In this document: in pieces, positions 16,087-25,500 of the stretch
Layout: each line of letters begins with the position of its first letter
Numbering within the stretch: position 1 is the first letter of the stretch
Source: Clostridia bacterium
GTDB lineage: Bacteria; Bacillota; Clostridia; Christensenellales; Aristaeellaceae
Assembly: GCA_017543905.1 (NCBI GenBank)
Contig: JAFYFC010000005.1
Location: 1-64,000 of the forward strand
DNA: 64,000 nucleotides
Direction of reading: 5' to 3'
Notes under the pieces: model-generated
Told to the model about the DNA's origin: nothing
Database searches by the model: none
Seen by the model: the letters and a program-made list of their open reading frames with translations, nothing else
Translations under genes and position numbers: made by a program

Positions 16087-16557
16087 ATGAAAAAGCTTTG
16101 GAATGAGTTTAAAGCCTTCGCGTTCAAGGGCAACGTGATAGACCTTGCAGTAGGTATGATCATCGGCTCCTCGTTTACCGCCATCGTTACCGCGCTGGTA
16201 AACAGCATCTTTATGCCTCTGCTCAGCCTGATCACCGGCAAGGTGGACTTCAACGCCATGAAGTGGACCATTAAGAGCGGCTCTGCTACCAAGCTGCTCG
16301 AGGACGGCAGCAGCGTAGTCGAACCGCACTATACGGACATTCCCTACGGTGCGTTCCTGCAGGCGATATTCGTATTCGTGTTCACGGCCCTGTGCCTGTT
16401 CCTCGTCATCAAGGGTCTCAACAAGGTCATGAACCTGCGCAAGAAGGAAGAGGCTCCTGCCGAACCGCCGCGTCTGTGCCCTTACTGCTTCACCGAAATC
16501 CATAAGGACGCGACCCGCTGCCCGCACTGCACGAGCGAGCTCACTAAAAAGGAATAA
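16087..16557 (+). CDS. mscL: MscL mechanosensitive channel with C-terminal zinc ribbon
   Basis: A 156-residue large-conductance mechanosensitive channel that opens under membrane tension on osmotic downshock. The N-terminal helix and first span are typical ('FAFKGNVIDLAVGMIIGSSF'), and the second span is 'AIFVFVFTALCLFLVIKGLN'. The usual charged C-terminal tail is replaced by a small zinc ribbon with two CxxC pairs: 'LCPYCFTEIHKDATRCPHC'. That could bind zinc in the cytoplasm and link channel subunits or partner proteins. AGGAGG precedes the chosen ATG; a strong terminator follows. Confidence 0.93.
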   Translation: MKKLWNEFKAFAFKGNVIDLAVGMIIGSSFTAIVTALVNSIFMPLLSLITGKVDFNAMKWTIKSGSATKLLEDGSSVVEPHYTDIPYGAFLQAIFVFVFTALCLFLVIKGLNKVMNLRKKEEAPAEPPRLCPYCFTEIHKDATRCPHCTSELTKKE

Positions 16558-16568
16558 CCCTGACGCTG

Positions 16569-16605
16569 TGCGGCGAAGCGGTTTTGCGCTCCGCCGCATT
16601 TTTTT
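16569..16605 (+). terminator. Intrinsic terminator after mscL
   Basis: TGCGGCG and CGCCGCA form the stem base, with further pairing (AGCG/CGCT) inside, followed by a run of seven T. Confidence 0.88.
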
Positions 16606-16666
16606 GTTTACTTAATTGAAGATTTGTGCTATAATCCGATTATAGATATGTGAAAGGCTTTTGCAG

Positions 16667-17761
16667 ATGGAATACGGCGGCGAAATACGTAAAGAAGCAG
16701 AGCGCGCGGAGGAAAACGCAAATCCGGCCGGACGGCGCAGGGATATGCATATTTCCTTCAAGATACTTACAGGGTTCGCGCTCGGCGCGCTTGCCTCCGG
16801 GCTGGGAGCAGCGCTTCCGCTGATCGGGCAGCTTACGATGATCTGCGTGTTCGTTACGCTGGTTATGGGGCTGCTCGCGTATGCGTGGGGCGATATTCCG
16901 GGCTGGGCGGCGTATGCCGCGGCGCTGGAGGCGGGGGCGTACCTGCTGGGCGGCACGCTTCTGTGCGGTCTGGAGCTGCTCGCGTTTATACTGCCCGGAG
17001 CGTGCGTGATAGCTCAGGACAGGCGCGGCGCGCCGTTTTTCAAGCGACTGTACTCGGCGCTCGGGCTGCAGCTCTGCGGCTTCGTGCTTGCGCTGGGGCT
17101 GATCGCGCTCATATACCGTGAGAACCTGGGCGATCTTGCGGGCAGGCTGCTGTTAAACGGCTATAAATCGCTCGGCGCGGATGCGCGCAATACGCTTCTG
17201 CAATACTATACGCGGCTTTATTCCTCTCTGGGCATACGCGTGCCGGAGGGCACTGCGGACGAGGTGTTCGAACAGATAATAGCTCTGCTCACGGAGTATA
17301 TAAAGCTGGGCGCCGCGGGTTCGCTTATCGTGTTTGCGGTACTGAACGCGCTGCCGGGCGTACTGTTGTGTTCGTATATCCGTAACAGGCGCGGCATACC
17401 GGACGCTGCATACGAGCCGGTAATGAAATGGCGTATGCCCCCGCAGGCGGTGCTCACAGTGATCGTGTTCACATTTATCGGCTTTATAATGAACGCCGCC
17501 TTCGGACAGGCGGGAACTGCGGTGCTTATCGCTATACTTGCCGCGGACAGCTGCGCGTGCAGCGTGCAGTATATCGCGTCCGTGACGGACAGGCTGTCGC
17601 ATTTTCCAAGCGGCAGGGGATATAAGGTTTTCATATTTATAATAGTAACTATGTTTATGTTCAACATAACATGGCTGTACGGTTTGATGAGCATGCTCGT
17701 AGGCTCTCACGGGCTCATAACCGGGTTTATGAGACGGCGCAGGGGAGACGGCGGCTTCTGA
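16667..17761 (+). CDS. YybS-like (DUF2232) integral membrane protein
   Basis: A 364-residue protein with about eight hydrophobic segments and a charged 30-residue N-terminal tail. Residues from about 30 on ('ISFKILTGFALGALASGLGA') begin the membrane part. The identification rests on topology and on position directly upstream of rplI and dnaB, where Bacillus has yybS. Molecular function is unknown for the family. The ATG is chosen because GAAAGG lies upstream; a TATAAT at about 16630 probably drives the yybS-like/rplI/dnaB unit. The usual next gene, gdpP (yybT, c-di-AMP phosphodiesterase), is missing. Confidence 0.75.
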   Translation: MEYGGEIRKEAERAEENANPAGRRRDMHISFKILTGFALGALASGLGAALPLIGQLTMICVFVTLVMGLLAYAWGDIPGWAAYAAALEAGAYLLGGTLLCGLELLAFILPGACVIAQDRRGAPFFKRLYSALGLQLCGFVLALGLIALIYRENLGDLAGRLLLNGYKSLGADARNTLLQYYTRLYSSLGIRVPEGTADEVFEQIIALLTEYIKLGAAGSLIVFAVLNALPGVLLCSYIRNRRGIPDAAYEPVMKWRMPPQAVLTVIVFTFIGFIMNAAFGQAGTAVLIAILAADSCACSVQYIASVTDRLSHFPSGRGYKVFIFIIVTMFMFNITWLYGLMSMLVGSHGLITGFMRRRRGDGGF

Positions 17762-17794
17762 CCGGAGCAATCAGTCGGATTCGGAGGTAACGGT

Positions 17795-18247
17795 ATGAAG
17801 GTTTTACTTTTACAGGACGTGCACGGCACCGGAAAAAAGGACGAAATCGTCGAGGTCAGCGAGGGCTACGGCAGGAACTATCTGCTGCCGAGAAAGCTCG
17901 CCAAGGAAGCCACGGCGGAGACGCTCAATTCCGTAAAGCTCTCGCGCGACGCGCAGGCGCACCGTGAAGAGGTCAAAAAGCGTGAAGCGGAGATAAAAAG
18001 CCGCGAACTTAAGGGCAAGGTCATACAGCTGACCGCGCGCGGAGGCGAAAACGGCAAGCTCTACGGCTCCGTTACCGCGGATATGATCGCCAAAGCGCTC
18101 AAGGAGCAGCACGGCATAGAGGTGGACAAGCGCAGGATAGAGCAGGACGAGCCTATACGCGCGGCGGGGCAGTCCTTCGTAACGGTAAAGCTGTGGCAGG
18201 GTATATCTGTCAGAATGCTGGTAAACACCACCGTAGCGGGCAAATAA
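17795..18247 (+). CDS. rplI: 50S ribosomal protein bL9
   Basis: A 150-residue ribosomal protein bL9, full length. The N-terminal globular domain carries the family signature 'GKKDEIVEVSEGYGRNYLLP'. A long connecting helix rich in Glu/Lys/Arg (about 45-75) leads to the C-terminal rRNA-binding domain ('LTARGGENGKLYGSVTADMI'). GGAGG lies upstream of the ATG. dnaB starts one base after its stop, the conserved Firmicutes order. Confidence 0.97.
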   Translation: MKVLLLQDVHGTGKKDEIVEVSEGYGRNYLLPRKLAKEATAETLNSVKLSRDAQAHREEVKKREAEIKSRELKGKVIQLTARGGENGKLYGSVTADMIAKALKEQHGIEVDKRRIEQDEPIRAAGQSFVTVKLWQGISVRMLVNTTVAGK

Positions 18248-18248
18248 A

Positions 18249-19595
18249 ATGGAAGCTTCTTACCAGATGCTGCCCTCCGCCGTAGACGCGGAGAGAAGCG
18301 TAATCGGCGCGATGCTCAAAAGCCCCGAGGCGGTGATGCTTGCGGTCGAGTCGCTCAAAAACGACGACTTTTACGATCCCGCGCTCAGAGAGCTGTTCGA
18401 CGCGATGGTGTACCTCGCCTCGCTTTCGCGCCCAGTGGACATAGTCACTCTTTCGGAGGAGCTCACGCGCCGCGGGCGGCTGGAGGAAATCGGCGGCACG
18501 GCGTATCTCGTCGAGCTTGTGCGCGGCGTGCCGGCGGCCTCGAATGTCGGCGCGTACATCAAAATAGTGGACGAAAAATCCACCCTCAGAAAGCTTATCC
18601 GCGCGAGCGAGGATATAAGCAAGGCGTGCTACGCGGGCGAGAAAGAGACCGACGACATACTCTCCGAAGCCGAGAGGCTCATATACAACATCACCATGCG
18701 CAAGGGCGGCGAGCAGCTTGAGGCGATACAGCCGCTGCTGCTTAAGACGTTCGAGCTGATCGAAAAGCTCGTCAAAAACAACGGGCGCATAGAGGGCGTG
18801 CCCTCCGGCTACGCGGCGCTCGACAACATGACCACGGGCTTTCATCCGGGCGAGCTCGTGCTGATCGGCGGCCGTCCGTCGATGGGCAAAACCAGCTTCG
18901 GCATGAACATAATAGAAAACGCGTGCATCCGCGCGAAGAAAAAGGCCGCCGTGTTTTCGCTGGAAATGCCCGCGGAGCAGCTCGTGCTCAGAATGCTGTG
19001 CACAGAAGCCAAGGTGGACATGCAGAAGGTCAGGCGCGGGCAGATAGAGGACGACGAGTGGCTGAAGCTATCGGAGGCTATGACGCTGATAGCGGATTCG
19101 TTCATATTTATAGACGCGACGGCGGGCATAACCGTGCCCGAAATGCGCTCGAAGGCGCGCCGGCTGCAAATGGAGCAGCACGGGCTGGACGTGATAATGA
19201 TAGACTACCTGCAGCTTATAACCGGCACGGGCAAATTCGGGTCCCGTCAGGAGGAGGTAAGCGGCATATCGCGCCGGCTCAAGGCGCTGGCAGGCGAGCT
19301 GGGAGTGCCGGTGATCGCGCTTAGCCAGCTTTCCCGCGCGCCGACCGGACGCGCGAATCACCGCCCCGTGCTCTCGGACATACGAGACTCGGGCGCGATC
19401 GAGCAGGACGCGGACGTGATCATGTTTCTTCACAGGGAGGAGTATTACGACCCCAAGCCCGAAAACAAGGACCGCGCCGAGGTGATTATCGCCAAGCAGA
19501 GAAACGGCGCGCTGGGCACGGTAGAGCTGGGCTGGAAGGGCGAATATACCTGGTTCATGGACCTGACTCCGCAGGGAAAGGAAATAGAGTACTGA
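18249..19595 (+). CDS. dnaB: Replicative DNA helicase DnaB (DnaC in Bacillus)
   Basis: A 448-residue hexameric helicase that unwinds DNA ahead of the replisome. The N-terminal primase-interaction domain begins 'LPSAVDAERSVIGAMLKSPE'. The RecA-like domain shows Walker A 'IGGRPSMGKTSF' near residue 205, Walker B 'DVIMIDYLQLITG', and the DNA-binding/ATPase motifs 'VIALSQLSRAPTGR' and 'LSDIRDSGAIEQDADVIMFL'. The length is normal and no intein is present. Its start lies one base after the rplI stop, so it is translationally coupled. Confidence 0.97.
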   Translation: MEASYQMLPSAVDAERSVIGAMLKSPEAVMLAVESLKNDDFYDPALRELFDAMVYLASLSRPVDIVTLSEELTRRGRLEEIGGTAYLVELVRGVPAASNVGAYIKIVDEKSTLRKLIRASEDISKACYAGEKETDDILSEAERLIYNITMRKGGEQLEAIQPLLLKTFELIEKLVKNNGRIEGVPSGYAALDNMTTGFHPGELVLIGGRPSMGKTSFGMNIIENACIRAKKKAAVFSLEMPAEQLVLRMLCTEAKVDMQKVRRGQIEDDEWLKLSEAMTLIADSFIFIDATAGITVPEMRSKARRLQMEQHGLDVIMIDYLQLITGTGKFGSRQEEVSGISRRLKALAGELGVPVIALSQLSRAPTGRANHRPVLSDIRDSGAIEQDADVIMFLHREEYYDPKPENKDRAEVIIAKQRNGALGTVELGWKGEYTWFMDLTPQGKEIEY

Positions 19596-19597
19596 AA

Positions 19598-19710
19598 AAG
19601 CCGCAGGACAGCGCCTCGCCTGAACGGACGAAGGACTGTGCGGCGATCTGAGCTTCAGAGTGTTTGGAGGGAGGGCGCTCCCTCCGATTTTCGATCCGCA
19701 GGTGCGGCTT
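19598..19710 (+). repeat. Structured intergenic element, copy 1 (nested hairpin)
   Basis: An outer stem AAGCCGCA (19598-19605) / TGCGGCTT (19703-19710) encloses a strong inner hairpin, GGAGGGAG-GGCG-CTCCCTCC, followed by GATTTTCG. A second region at 48721-48812 has the same plan and a similar inner segment (GGAGGGG...CCCCTCC...GATTTTCG). It sits between dnaB and the MscS gene and may end the dnaB transcript. Confidence 0.55.
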
Positions 19711-19758
19711 GACCGGGCGGGACGCATCTTCAAATACGCCGGGTAAGGAGGAGTTTTC

Positions 19759-20547
19759 GTGGACGTTTTCATTCAGGTATTGGAAACTCAGGGCATGAAG
19801 CTGTTTGGCGGCATCATAGTGATCGTCGTCGGCTTGTTTCTGATACATTGGATAATGAAGTTCCTGACGCGGGGAGATCGCTTTGTAAAGATCGAGCCGA
19901 CGCTCAAGGGCTTTCTTCTGAACCTTATCAAGCTTATCCTGTACGTCGTCGTTATTCTGACCGCGGCGAGCGTTATGGGCATTCCGCTCACCAGCTTCGT
20001 AACGATACTCGCCTCTGCGGGCGTAGCGATATCGCTTGCGATGCAGGGCGCCCTCAGCAACTTCGTCGGCGGGATGACCATGCTGCTTTTAAAGCCGTTC
20101 AAGGCAGGCGATTACGTAAAAATCGGAGATACAGAGGGAACCGTGCGGAGCATCGGCGTTTTCTTCACAGAGCTGACCATGCCGGACAACCGGCATATAT
20201 CGCTGCCGAACAGCAATCTGACCAATACCGCTATCGTGAATTATACCCGCGAGGGGACGCGGCGGCTCGACGTAAGCTTCGGAGTGAGCTATGACAGCGA
20301 CATCGACCGCGTAAAAAGCGTGCTCGCCGGAGTGATCGCGCAGACGCACGGCATACTGCCAGAGCCCGCACCGCTCGTGAAGCTCACCGCCTGCGGCGAC
20401 AGCAGCCTGACCTTTATGATGCGGGTATGGTGCAAAGCGTCCGATTACTGGGACGTCAACTGGAATCTGCTGGAAAGCGGCAAGCGCGCGCTGGACGGCG
20501 CCGGGATCGAGATACCGTATCCTCAGATGGACGTGCACGTGAAATGA
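19759..20547 (+). CDS. Small-conductance mechanosensitive channel (MscS family)
   Basis: A 262-residue MscS protein. Three hydrophobic segments are visible: about 15-33, 50-72, and the pore helix 'ASAGVAISLAMQGALSNFVG' with its Gly/Ala pattern. The beta domain follows ('PFKAGDYVKIGDTEGTVRSI', 'ISLPNSNLTNTAIVNYTREG'), then a mixed alpha/beta C-terminus. It opens on membrane tension in hypo-osmotic shock. The start is GTG, supported by AAGGAGGAG upstream. Together with mscL, two tension-gated channels lie within 4 kb, though they are not co-transcribed. Confidence 0.93.
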   Translation: MDVFIQVLETQGMKLFGGIIVIVVGLFLIHWIMKFLTRGDRFVKIEPTLKGFLLNLIKLILYVVVILTAASVMGIPLTSFVTILASAGVAISLAMQGALSNFVGGMTMLLLKPFKAGDYVKIGDTEGTVRSIGVFFTELTMPDNRHISLPNSNLTNTAIVNYTREGTRRLDVSFGVSYDSDIDRVKSVLAGVIAQTHGILPEPAPLVKLTACGDSSLTFMMRVWCKASDYWDVNWNLLESGKRALDGAGIEIPYPQMDVHVK

Positions 20548-20583
20548 GCACGACAGATTGATTGGAAATCCGAATCTGCTTAT

Positions 20584-20619
20584 AAAACAGCGGCAGGCCG
20601 CAGAGCCCGCCGCTGTTTT
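20584..20619 (+). terminator. Terminator after the MscS gene
   Basis: AAAACAGCGGC and GCCGCTGTTTT form an 11-base-pair stem around a short loop. The A- and T-runs make it usable in both directions. Confidence 0.85.
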
Positions 20620-20634
20620 ATCCTACGAATCGCT

Positions 20635-20760
20635 CTATTTCTGCTTCGTTTTGCGCCGTTCCCTGTACTCGTCCGGCGTTTCTCCGTAAGCCTGCTCGAA
20701 ACGCCTGTAAAAATCCCTCTTTGAATTGAATCCGCTCCCCTGTCGCATATCGGCGTTGAC
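20635..20760 (-). pseudogene. C-terminal fragment of an AraC-family regulator
   Basis: Reading the minus strand from 20760 gives about 41 codons ending in TAG: '...GSGFNSKRDFYRRFEQAYG' then 'ETPDEYRERRKTKQK'. This is the second helix-turn-helix end of an AraC/XylS regulator (SGFxSxxxFxRxFKxxxGxTPxEYR). There is no start codon and an in-frame stop lies a few codons upstream, so only a remnant is left. The promoter of the next rightward gene starts inside its 5' edge, consistent with a past deletion. Confidence 0.65.
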
Positions 20761-20784
20761 TTTTCTGCATCAGACTGCTATAAT
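20756..20784 (+). promoter_or_regulatory. Promoter of the C_GCAxxG_C_C gene
   Basis: TTGACT, a 17-base spacer and TATAAT, about 80 bases before the ATG. Confidence 0.8.
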
Positions 20785-20864
20785 CAGCCGTGGAATAATC
20801 AGGCGGCAAGGCTTATACTGCGGCTGCTTTCTGCGGCTGATCGCCGCGCTTACGGGGGAGACAC

Positions 20865-21344
20865 ATGAACGACAAAACAGGCGGTATCGACCGCGCGGCG
20901 CGCGCGGACGAGCTGTTCCGTCAGGGCTATAACTGCGCCCAGGCGGTGTTCTGCGCGTTTTCTGATATTACGGGCATCGGGCTTGATGCGTCGGCGCGCA
21001 TGGCGTCCTCCTTCGGCGGGGGACTGGGACGTCTGCGCGAGGTCTGCGGCACGGTCAGCGCGGCTGCCCTCGTGCTCGGCATAGTCAAGGGCTACGATTC
21101 TCCTGCGGACCGTGACGCGAAGAAACGGCATTACGCGCTCGTGCGGGAATTCGCGGACAGATTCAAGGCTAAAGAAAGCACGATAAACTGCAGGGAGCTG
21201 CTGACGCGCGCGGGGCTCGTCGCCGAAGAGGGCAGCGATCCGGAGCAGCGCACAGAGGAGTTTTATAAAAAGCGGCCTTGCCCGCGTCTCGTGTATGAAG
21301 CTGCGGAAATCCTTGACGAAATGCTGGCTGAAGCTGCACGTTAA
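20865..21344 (+). CDS. C_GCAxxG_C_C family protein
   Basis: A 159-residue cytoplasmic protein. The family's Cys pattern is present: 'FRQGYNCAQAVFCAF', then 'SSFGGGLGRLREVCGTVSAA' (GGG...CG), 'TINCRELL' and 'KKRPCPRLV'. These conserved cysteines are thought to bind a metal or take part in redox chemistry; no reaction is known for the family. GGGGGAG precedes the ATG. It shares a short transcript with the DUF218 gene 27 bases downstream. Family assignment is firm, function is open. Confidence 0.85.
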   Translation: MNDKTGGIDRAARADELFRQGYNCAQAVFCAFSDITGIGLDASARMASSFGGGLGRLREVCGTVSAAALVLGIVKGYDSPADRDAKKRHYALVREFADRFKAKESTINCRELLTRAGLVAEEGSDPEQRTEEFYKKRPCPRLVYEAAEILDEMLAEAAR

Positions 21345-21371
21345 CCAAGGCTTGAATCGGGAGGAATACTT

Positions 21372-22208
21372 ATGCTTGCCGTAAAACGCTGTGTGTGCAT
21401 AATCTGCGCGGTGACGCTGCTGTTTTGCGCGTATCTTTGCGCGCTTGCGGAGGACGCGCCAAGTGCTCAGGCGCTTATCGAACGGACGGTCATCTCATAC
21501 GCACTTTACGGCGAACGTGACGAACAGGCGCTCACGGAGCTGGCCGCGCTCGATGCTGCGCTGGCGGAAAAATGGGCGCTCATTATGGACGTCTGGGAGG
21601 CTCCCGCCTCTGCGCAGGAGGAGCTTCCGGACGGTCTGCCCGAGGACGATACGCTCTGCCTCGTGGCGCTGGGTTTTCAGCTCAATCCGGACGGCACGAT
21701 GCGGGACGAGCTTATAAGGCGGCTTGAGGTTTTGCTGGCGGCTGCGAAAAAGTACCCGCAGGCACTGATCGTGTGCACGGGCGGAGGCACGGCGGCATAC
21801 GAGCCTGCAGCCACAGAAGCCGGCAGGATGGCTGAGTGGCTGATGCAAAACGGAATCGGCGCGTCAAGGATAATGGTCGAGGATAAGTCTGTCACCACGG
21901 CGCAGAACGCGATCTACACCTTCGATATACTTGAAGAGCGCCAGCCTCAGGTTACGAGAATTGCTGTTGTCTCCAGTGATTACCACATCGAAACCGGCGT
22001 ACTTCTTTTCAGCGCGGAAGGCATACTGCGCGGCAGCAATGTGACCGTGGCCGGAAATGCCGCGTGGCGCGCTCCCGGCGGTTCGCTCTCCGTCATGTTC
22101 CAGGCGGGTGCGCTTATAGAGCTGTCCGGAGATATCGAGACTGCCTTTGAAATCTATTACGATACCTACGACATCCACGAGCTGCCGCCTCTGCATACGG
22201 TTAAATAG
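21372..22208 (+). CDS. Exported DUF218 (YdcF/SanA/ElyC-like) protein
   Basis: A 278-residue protein with a signal peptide ending 'CAYLCALA-EDA'. The DUF218 domain begins near residue 95: 'LVALGFQLNPDGTMRDELIR' and 'ALIVCTGGGTAAYEPAATEA' are the family's first motifs, and 'ITASR'-like 'GIGASRIMVEDKSVTTAQNA' and 'IAVVSSDYHIETG' follow. DUF218 proteins act at the cell envelope, in several cases in peptidoglycan or lipid-carrier metabolism, but the reaction is not established. GGGAGGAA precedes the ATG. A terminator follows about 40 bases downstream. Confidence 0.85.
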   Translation: MLAVKRCVCIICAVTLLFCAYLCALAEDAPSAQALIERTVISYALYGERDEQALTELAALDAALAEKWALIMDVWEAPASAQEELPDGLPEDDTLCLVALGFQLNPDGTMRDELIRRLEVLLAAAKKYPQALIVCTGGGTAAYEPAATEAGRMAEWLMQNGIGASRIMVEDKSVTTAQNAIYTFDILEERQPQVTRIAVVSSDYHIETGVLLFSAEGILRGSNVTVAGNAAWRAPGGSLSVMFQAGALIELSGDIETAFEIYYDTYDIHELPPLHTVK

Positions 22209-22246
22209 AACGGCGCTTTGCTTATACGAAAGACAGACGGTTGAAA

Positions 22247-22280
22247 AGCGGTCCGGCAGGTACAGGCAGGACTGCTTTTT
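22247..22280 (+). terminator. Terminator after the DUF218 gene
   Basis: AGCGGTCC and GGACTGCT form an 8-base-pair stem (one G-T pair) followed by a run of T. Confidence 0.75.
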
Positions 22281-22557
22281 GCATGCTCCGAAACCCGCAG
22301 TCAGGTGTGTGCAGAAGGCCTTCAGGCAAGTACGGCATAAACAATTTCATGTTGTTTATGTGCTAAACCGTTGTAAAAGCTTGAATGCTGTGTTATAATT
22401 TAGATGGAAATAAGTTATCCGGTGTAAATCTTTTTATCTGCGGCACGTACATATCCCGCAGCTCGTGCGTATAAATATGTGAAGGATTGCCCGGACACGG
22501 TTAACAGAAGCTTAACTACTTTAAAGCGCGCCGCGCGGAAGGGACAGAGGAAACGTT
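22281..22557 (+). promoter_or_regulatory. Promoter and long leader of the FecR-MBG gene
   Basis: No gene is visible. TTGTAA (22371-22376), a 17-base spacer and TATAAT (22394-22399) give a good promoter, leaving a leader of about 155 bases before the ATG. Inside the leader, TTAACA at 22501 and TTAACT at 22512 form a direct repeat with an 11-base period, a spacing seen in Pho-box-type response-regulator sites. A similar pair lies at 32464/32475 and a triple at 49853. Confidence 0.6.
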
Positions 22558-25500
22558 ATGAACAAAAAACAGATAAGCCGGCTGATCATCGTCCTGACGA
22601 TGGTATTATTTATCCTGTGCTCGGCGGCGTTCGCCGAAAGCTACACTGCATCGTCGATGCGTCTAATCAGATATGATGGCGACGTAACGATCGAGGACGC
22701 GGGCGGCAAACCGCGCTTCGTTATCGAAAACGTGCGCTTTGCGAGCGGCGAAGCGATGATCACGGGCGAGAGCGCATATGCGTCGGTGGGTCTGGATTCC
22801 ACGAAGATCGTGACTCTGGACGAAAACAGCCGCGTGGAGTTTATTAACACCGGCGATCATATGGAGCTCACGCTGACCGAGGGCGTGCTGTTTTTGGACG
22901 TAAGCGAAAAGCTGGACGAAAACGAGAGCCTCGATATAAAAACGTCCACGATGACGGTAGGCATACGCGGTACGATCGTCGTGGTGGCGAATCTGCCGGC
23001 GGGAGATAAGAGGCTTGCGGCGCTGGGCATAAGCGCTGAAAAAAGCGCAGTTTCGGCAGACGGCGCTATGGTCAGCGTGCTGGGCGTGCTCGAGGGCACC
23101 GCACGGATAACGCATGCGGGAGACGAGGGCAAAGCGGCATACGTGTCCGCAGGACAGATCGCGGTGGTAAGCGGCGAAATGCCCAAAGAGGTCGAAGCGT
23201 CTGAAATGACGTACGACAACCTGTCGCCCTTCGTGATGCGCCAGATACTCGAAGAAGAAGTAACGCAGAGAGTAATCGAAGCGTGCCCCGGCCTGTTCGA
23301 CGATTATCCCTACACTGCGGACGCAGACTGGGAATACACAGGCAAGGTAATGATAATCGCGCAGAGCGCGAGCAAGCTGTACGACGGAAATCCTCTCACG
23401 CGGGCCGGCGACATACTGGTATACGGTCTGCCCGAGGAATTCGGGATCAGCGCGTACGCGGGCGGCGCCCAAACGGACGCGGGCGAGAGCGAGAACCCGA
23501 TAGCGGCTTATACTATAACCAATATGCTCGGAGAAGACATAAGCGATCACTTCCCTGAGATCGAGACCGTATCCGGCAGACTGGTGGTCGACCCCGCGCC
23601 CATGACCGTGTGGACGGGCAGCGCAGTAAAGGCCTACGACGGCACGCCGCTTACCAACGAGGAAGCGGGCTTCGATCTGATTTCCGGCAACCGCAAAGAC
23701 GAGCTCTGGCGCAACACGTCGCTGGTTCTGAGCGAGGCGGAAGGAGAAACGCTGTACGGTATCAGCGGCGCCGTTCTCGTGCACGGCACGAACCCGCTCA
23801 CGGGCGAAACGAAGGAGATAATGCTTAATGCCGGTCAGAAGCTGACGGTACGCCTGAGCGACGAGGAGAGAGGGGACAGCATAGAGTTCCTGATAGAGAA
23901 CGTGAGCGCAGAGGAGATTCCCGAGGAAGTGCTCAGGCTCTATGCGGACAATCCGGAGCTGCTCGCACAGGCGTGCGAGGACGCTGGCTGGGATATCGAG
24001 GAAGTGAACGCGCTGATTGCGGCGCTGCCGGAAAGAAACGAGCAGACCACGCAGAAGGACGGCCTTACGATAAGCGTGAGTACTGCGGGAGGCCTTAGGC
24101 GCGAGCTGACGAACGCGCGCATAAACATAGACACCGACATCACCGACTACAGCGGCAGGGCGCTGAGCGGCGAGGAAGCGCATTTCGCGGAGGTGCGCAT
24201 CGACGACAGCGTTACCGTGACCGCGACGGGCAGCCAGACCGAGGTCGGCGAAAGCGAAAACACCTACGAGATCGACTGGGGCACCGAAGATCTGAACAAC
24301 TTCATCATCACCGAGGAGCTCGGCACGCTCAGGGTAGTGCAGCCTCTTGACGGAGTAACGATAACCGCGAACTCCGCAAGCAAGGTCTACGACGGCAAAG
24401 CGCTGTACGCGAACAGCGCGACCGTCACAGGTCTGCCCGACGGCTACAGCATAGAAACTGAGGTCAGAGGCTATCTTACCGACGCGGGCAGCGCCGGCAC
24501 GGCGGTTACTTCATATAAAGTGTTCGACCCGGACGGGGAAGACGTGACCGAGCTTTATCCCGATCTCAAAACGAAGATGGGCAGTCTCACTATCGAGCCC
24601 GCACCGCTTACGATAACGACGGGCTCTGCCGAAAAGATTTATGACGGCCAGCCTCTGACCGCGGAAGACGTGTCGATCAGCGGCCTTATAGCGGACGAAA
24701 CGGCGACAGTCACCGCGGCGGGCGCACTTACAGACGCGGGCAGCACGGAGAATACCTATGAAATCAGCTGGGGCAGCGCGAAGGCCGGGAACTATACCAT
24801 CACAGAGGAGCTCGGCACGCTGACCGTCGAGCCGTTGAGCCTGAATATCGACATGGGCGCCGCATCGGCGGAATACAGCGGCGGCCTGTATGTGCCCGCC
24901 GCAACCGTGGGCTACAATAACGGCGAGCACGCGGGCGAGACTGTTTCCGGCACGCGCCTGCGCGCGATGGAGATCGTTTACCGTTACGACCTGTTCACGG
25001 GCGACAGTCTTGAACTCACCATTTCCGGCAGCGGCAGCGACGCGGGCGAATATACGCTCAAAACGGGCGTAAGCCTTTCCGGAAACGCCGGAAACTTTAC
25101 TCTGCCGGAGGCAACCGAATACACTGTTGAGATACAGCCTGCACCGCTTACGATAGCGACCGGCTCCGCCGAAAAGGTATATGACGGCACGGCGCTGAGC
25201 TGCGGCGAGGTGACTGTGACCGGCCTGATGGACGGAGACAGCATCACGGTAACCGCAGTGGGCGAACAGACCGACGCGGGCGAAAGCGACAACACCTATG
25301 AAATCGACTGGGGCGACGTGAACAGCGCAAACTACACCGTTATCGAGGAGATGGGTGTGCTGAGCGTAACGCCGCTGCCGGTCACGATCACTATGTGGAA
25401 CGAGACTTATCCGTACCAAGGCGGGTACGCTTCGAAACGCCCGGCCATTTCCTCTGAAAACACGGATTTCGAGCTAAGCAGCGACGAAATGCAACAGGAT

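Noticed and set aside
22663..24183. A 506-codon open frame antisense to the FecR-MBG gene
   Set aside because: It has no ribosome site and codes a basic, low-complexity chain; it is a shadow of the GC-rich repeat gene. The same holds for antisense frames at 27799-29418, 37436-38842 and 9938-11185.
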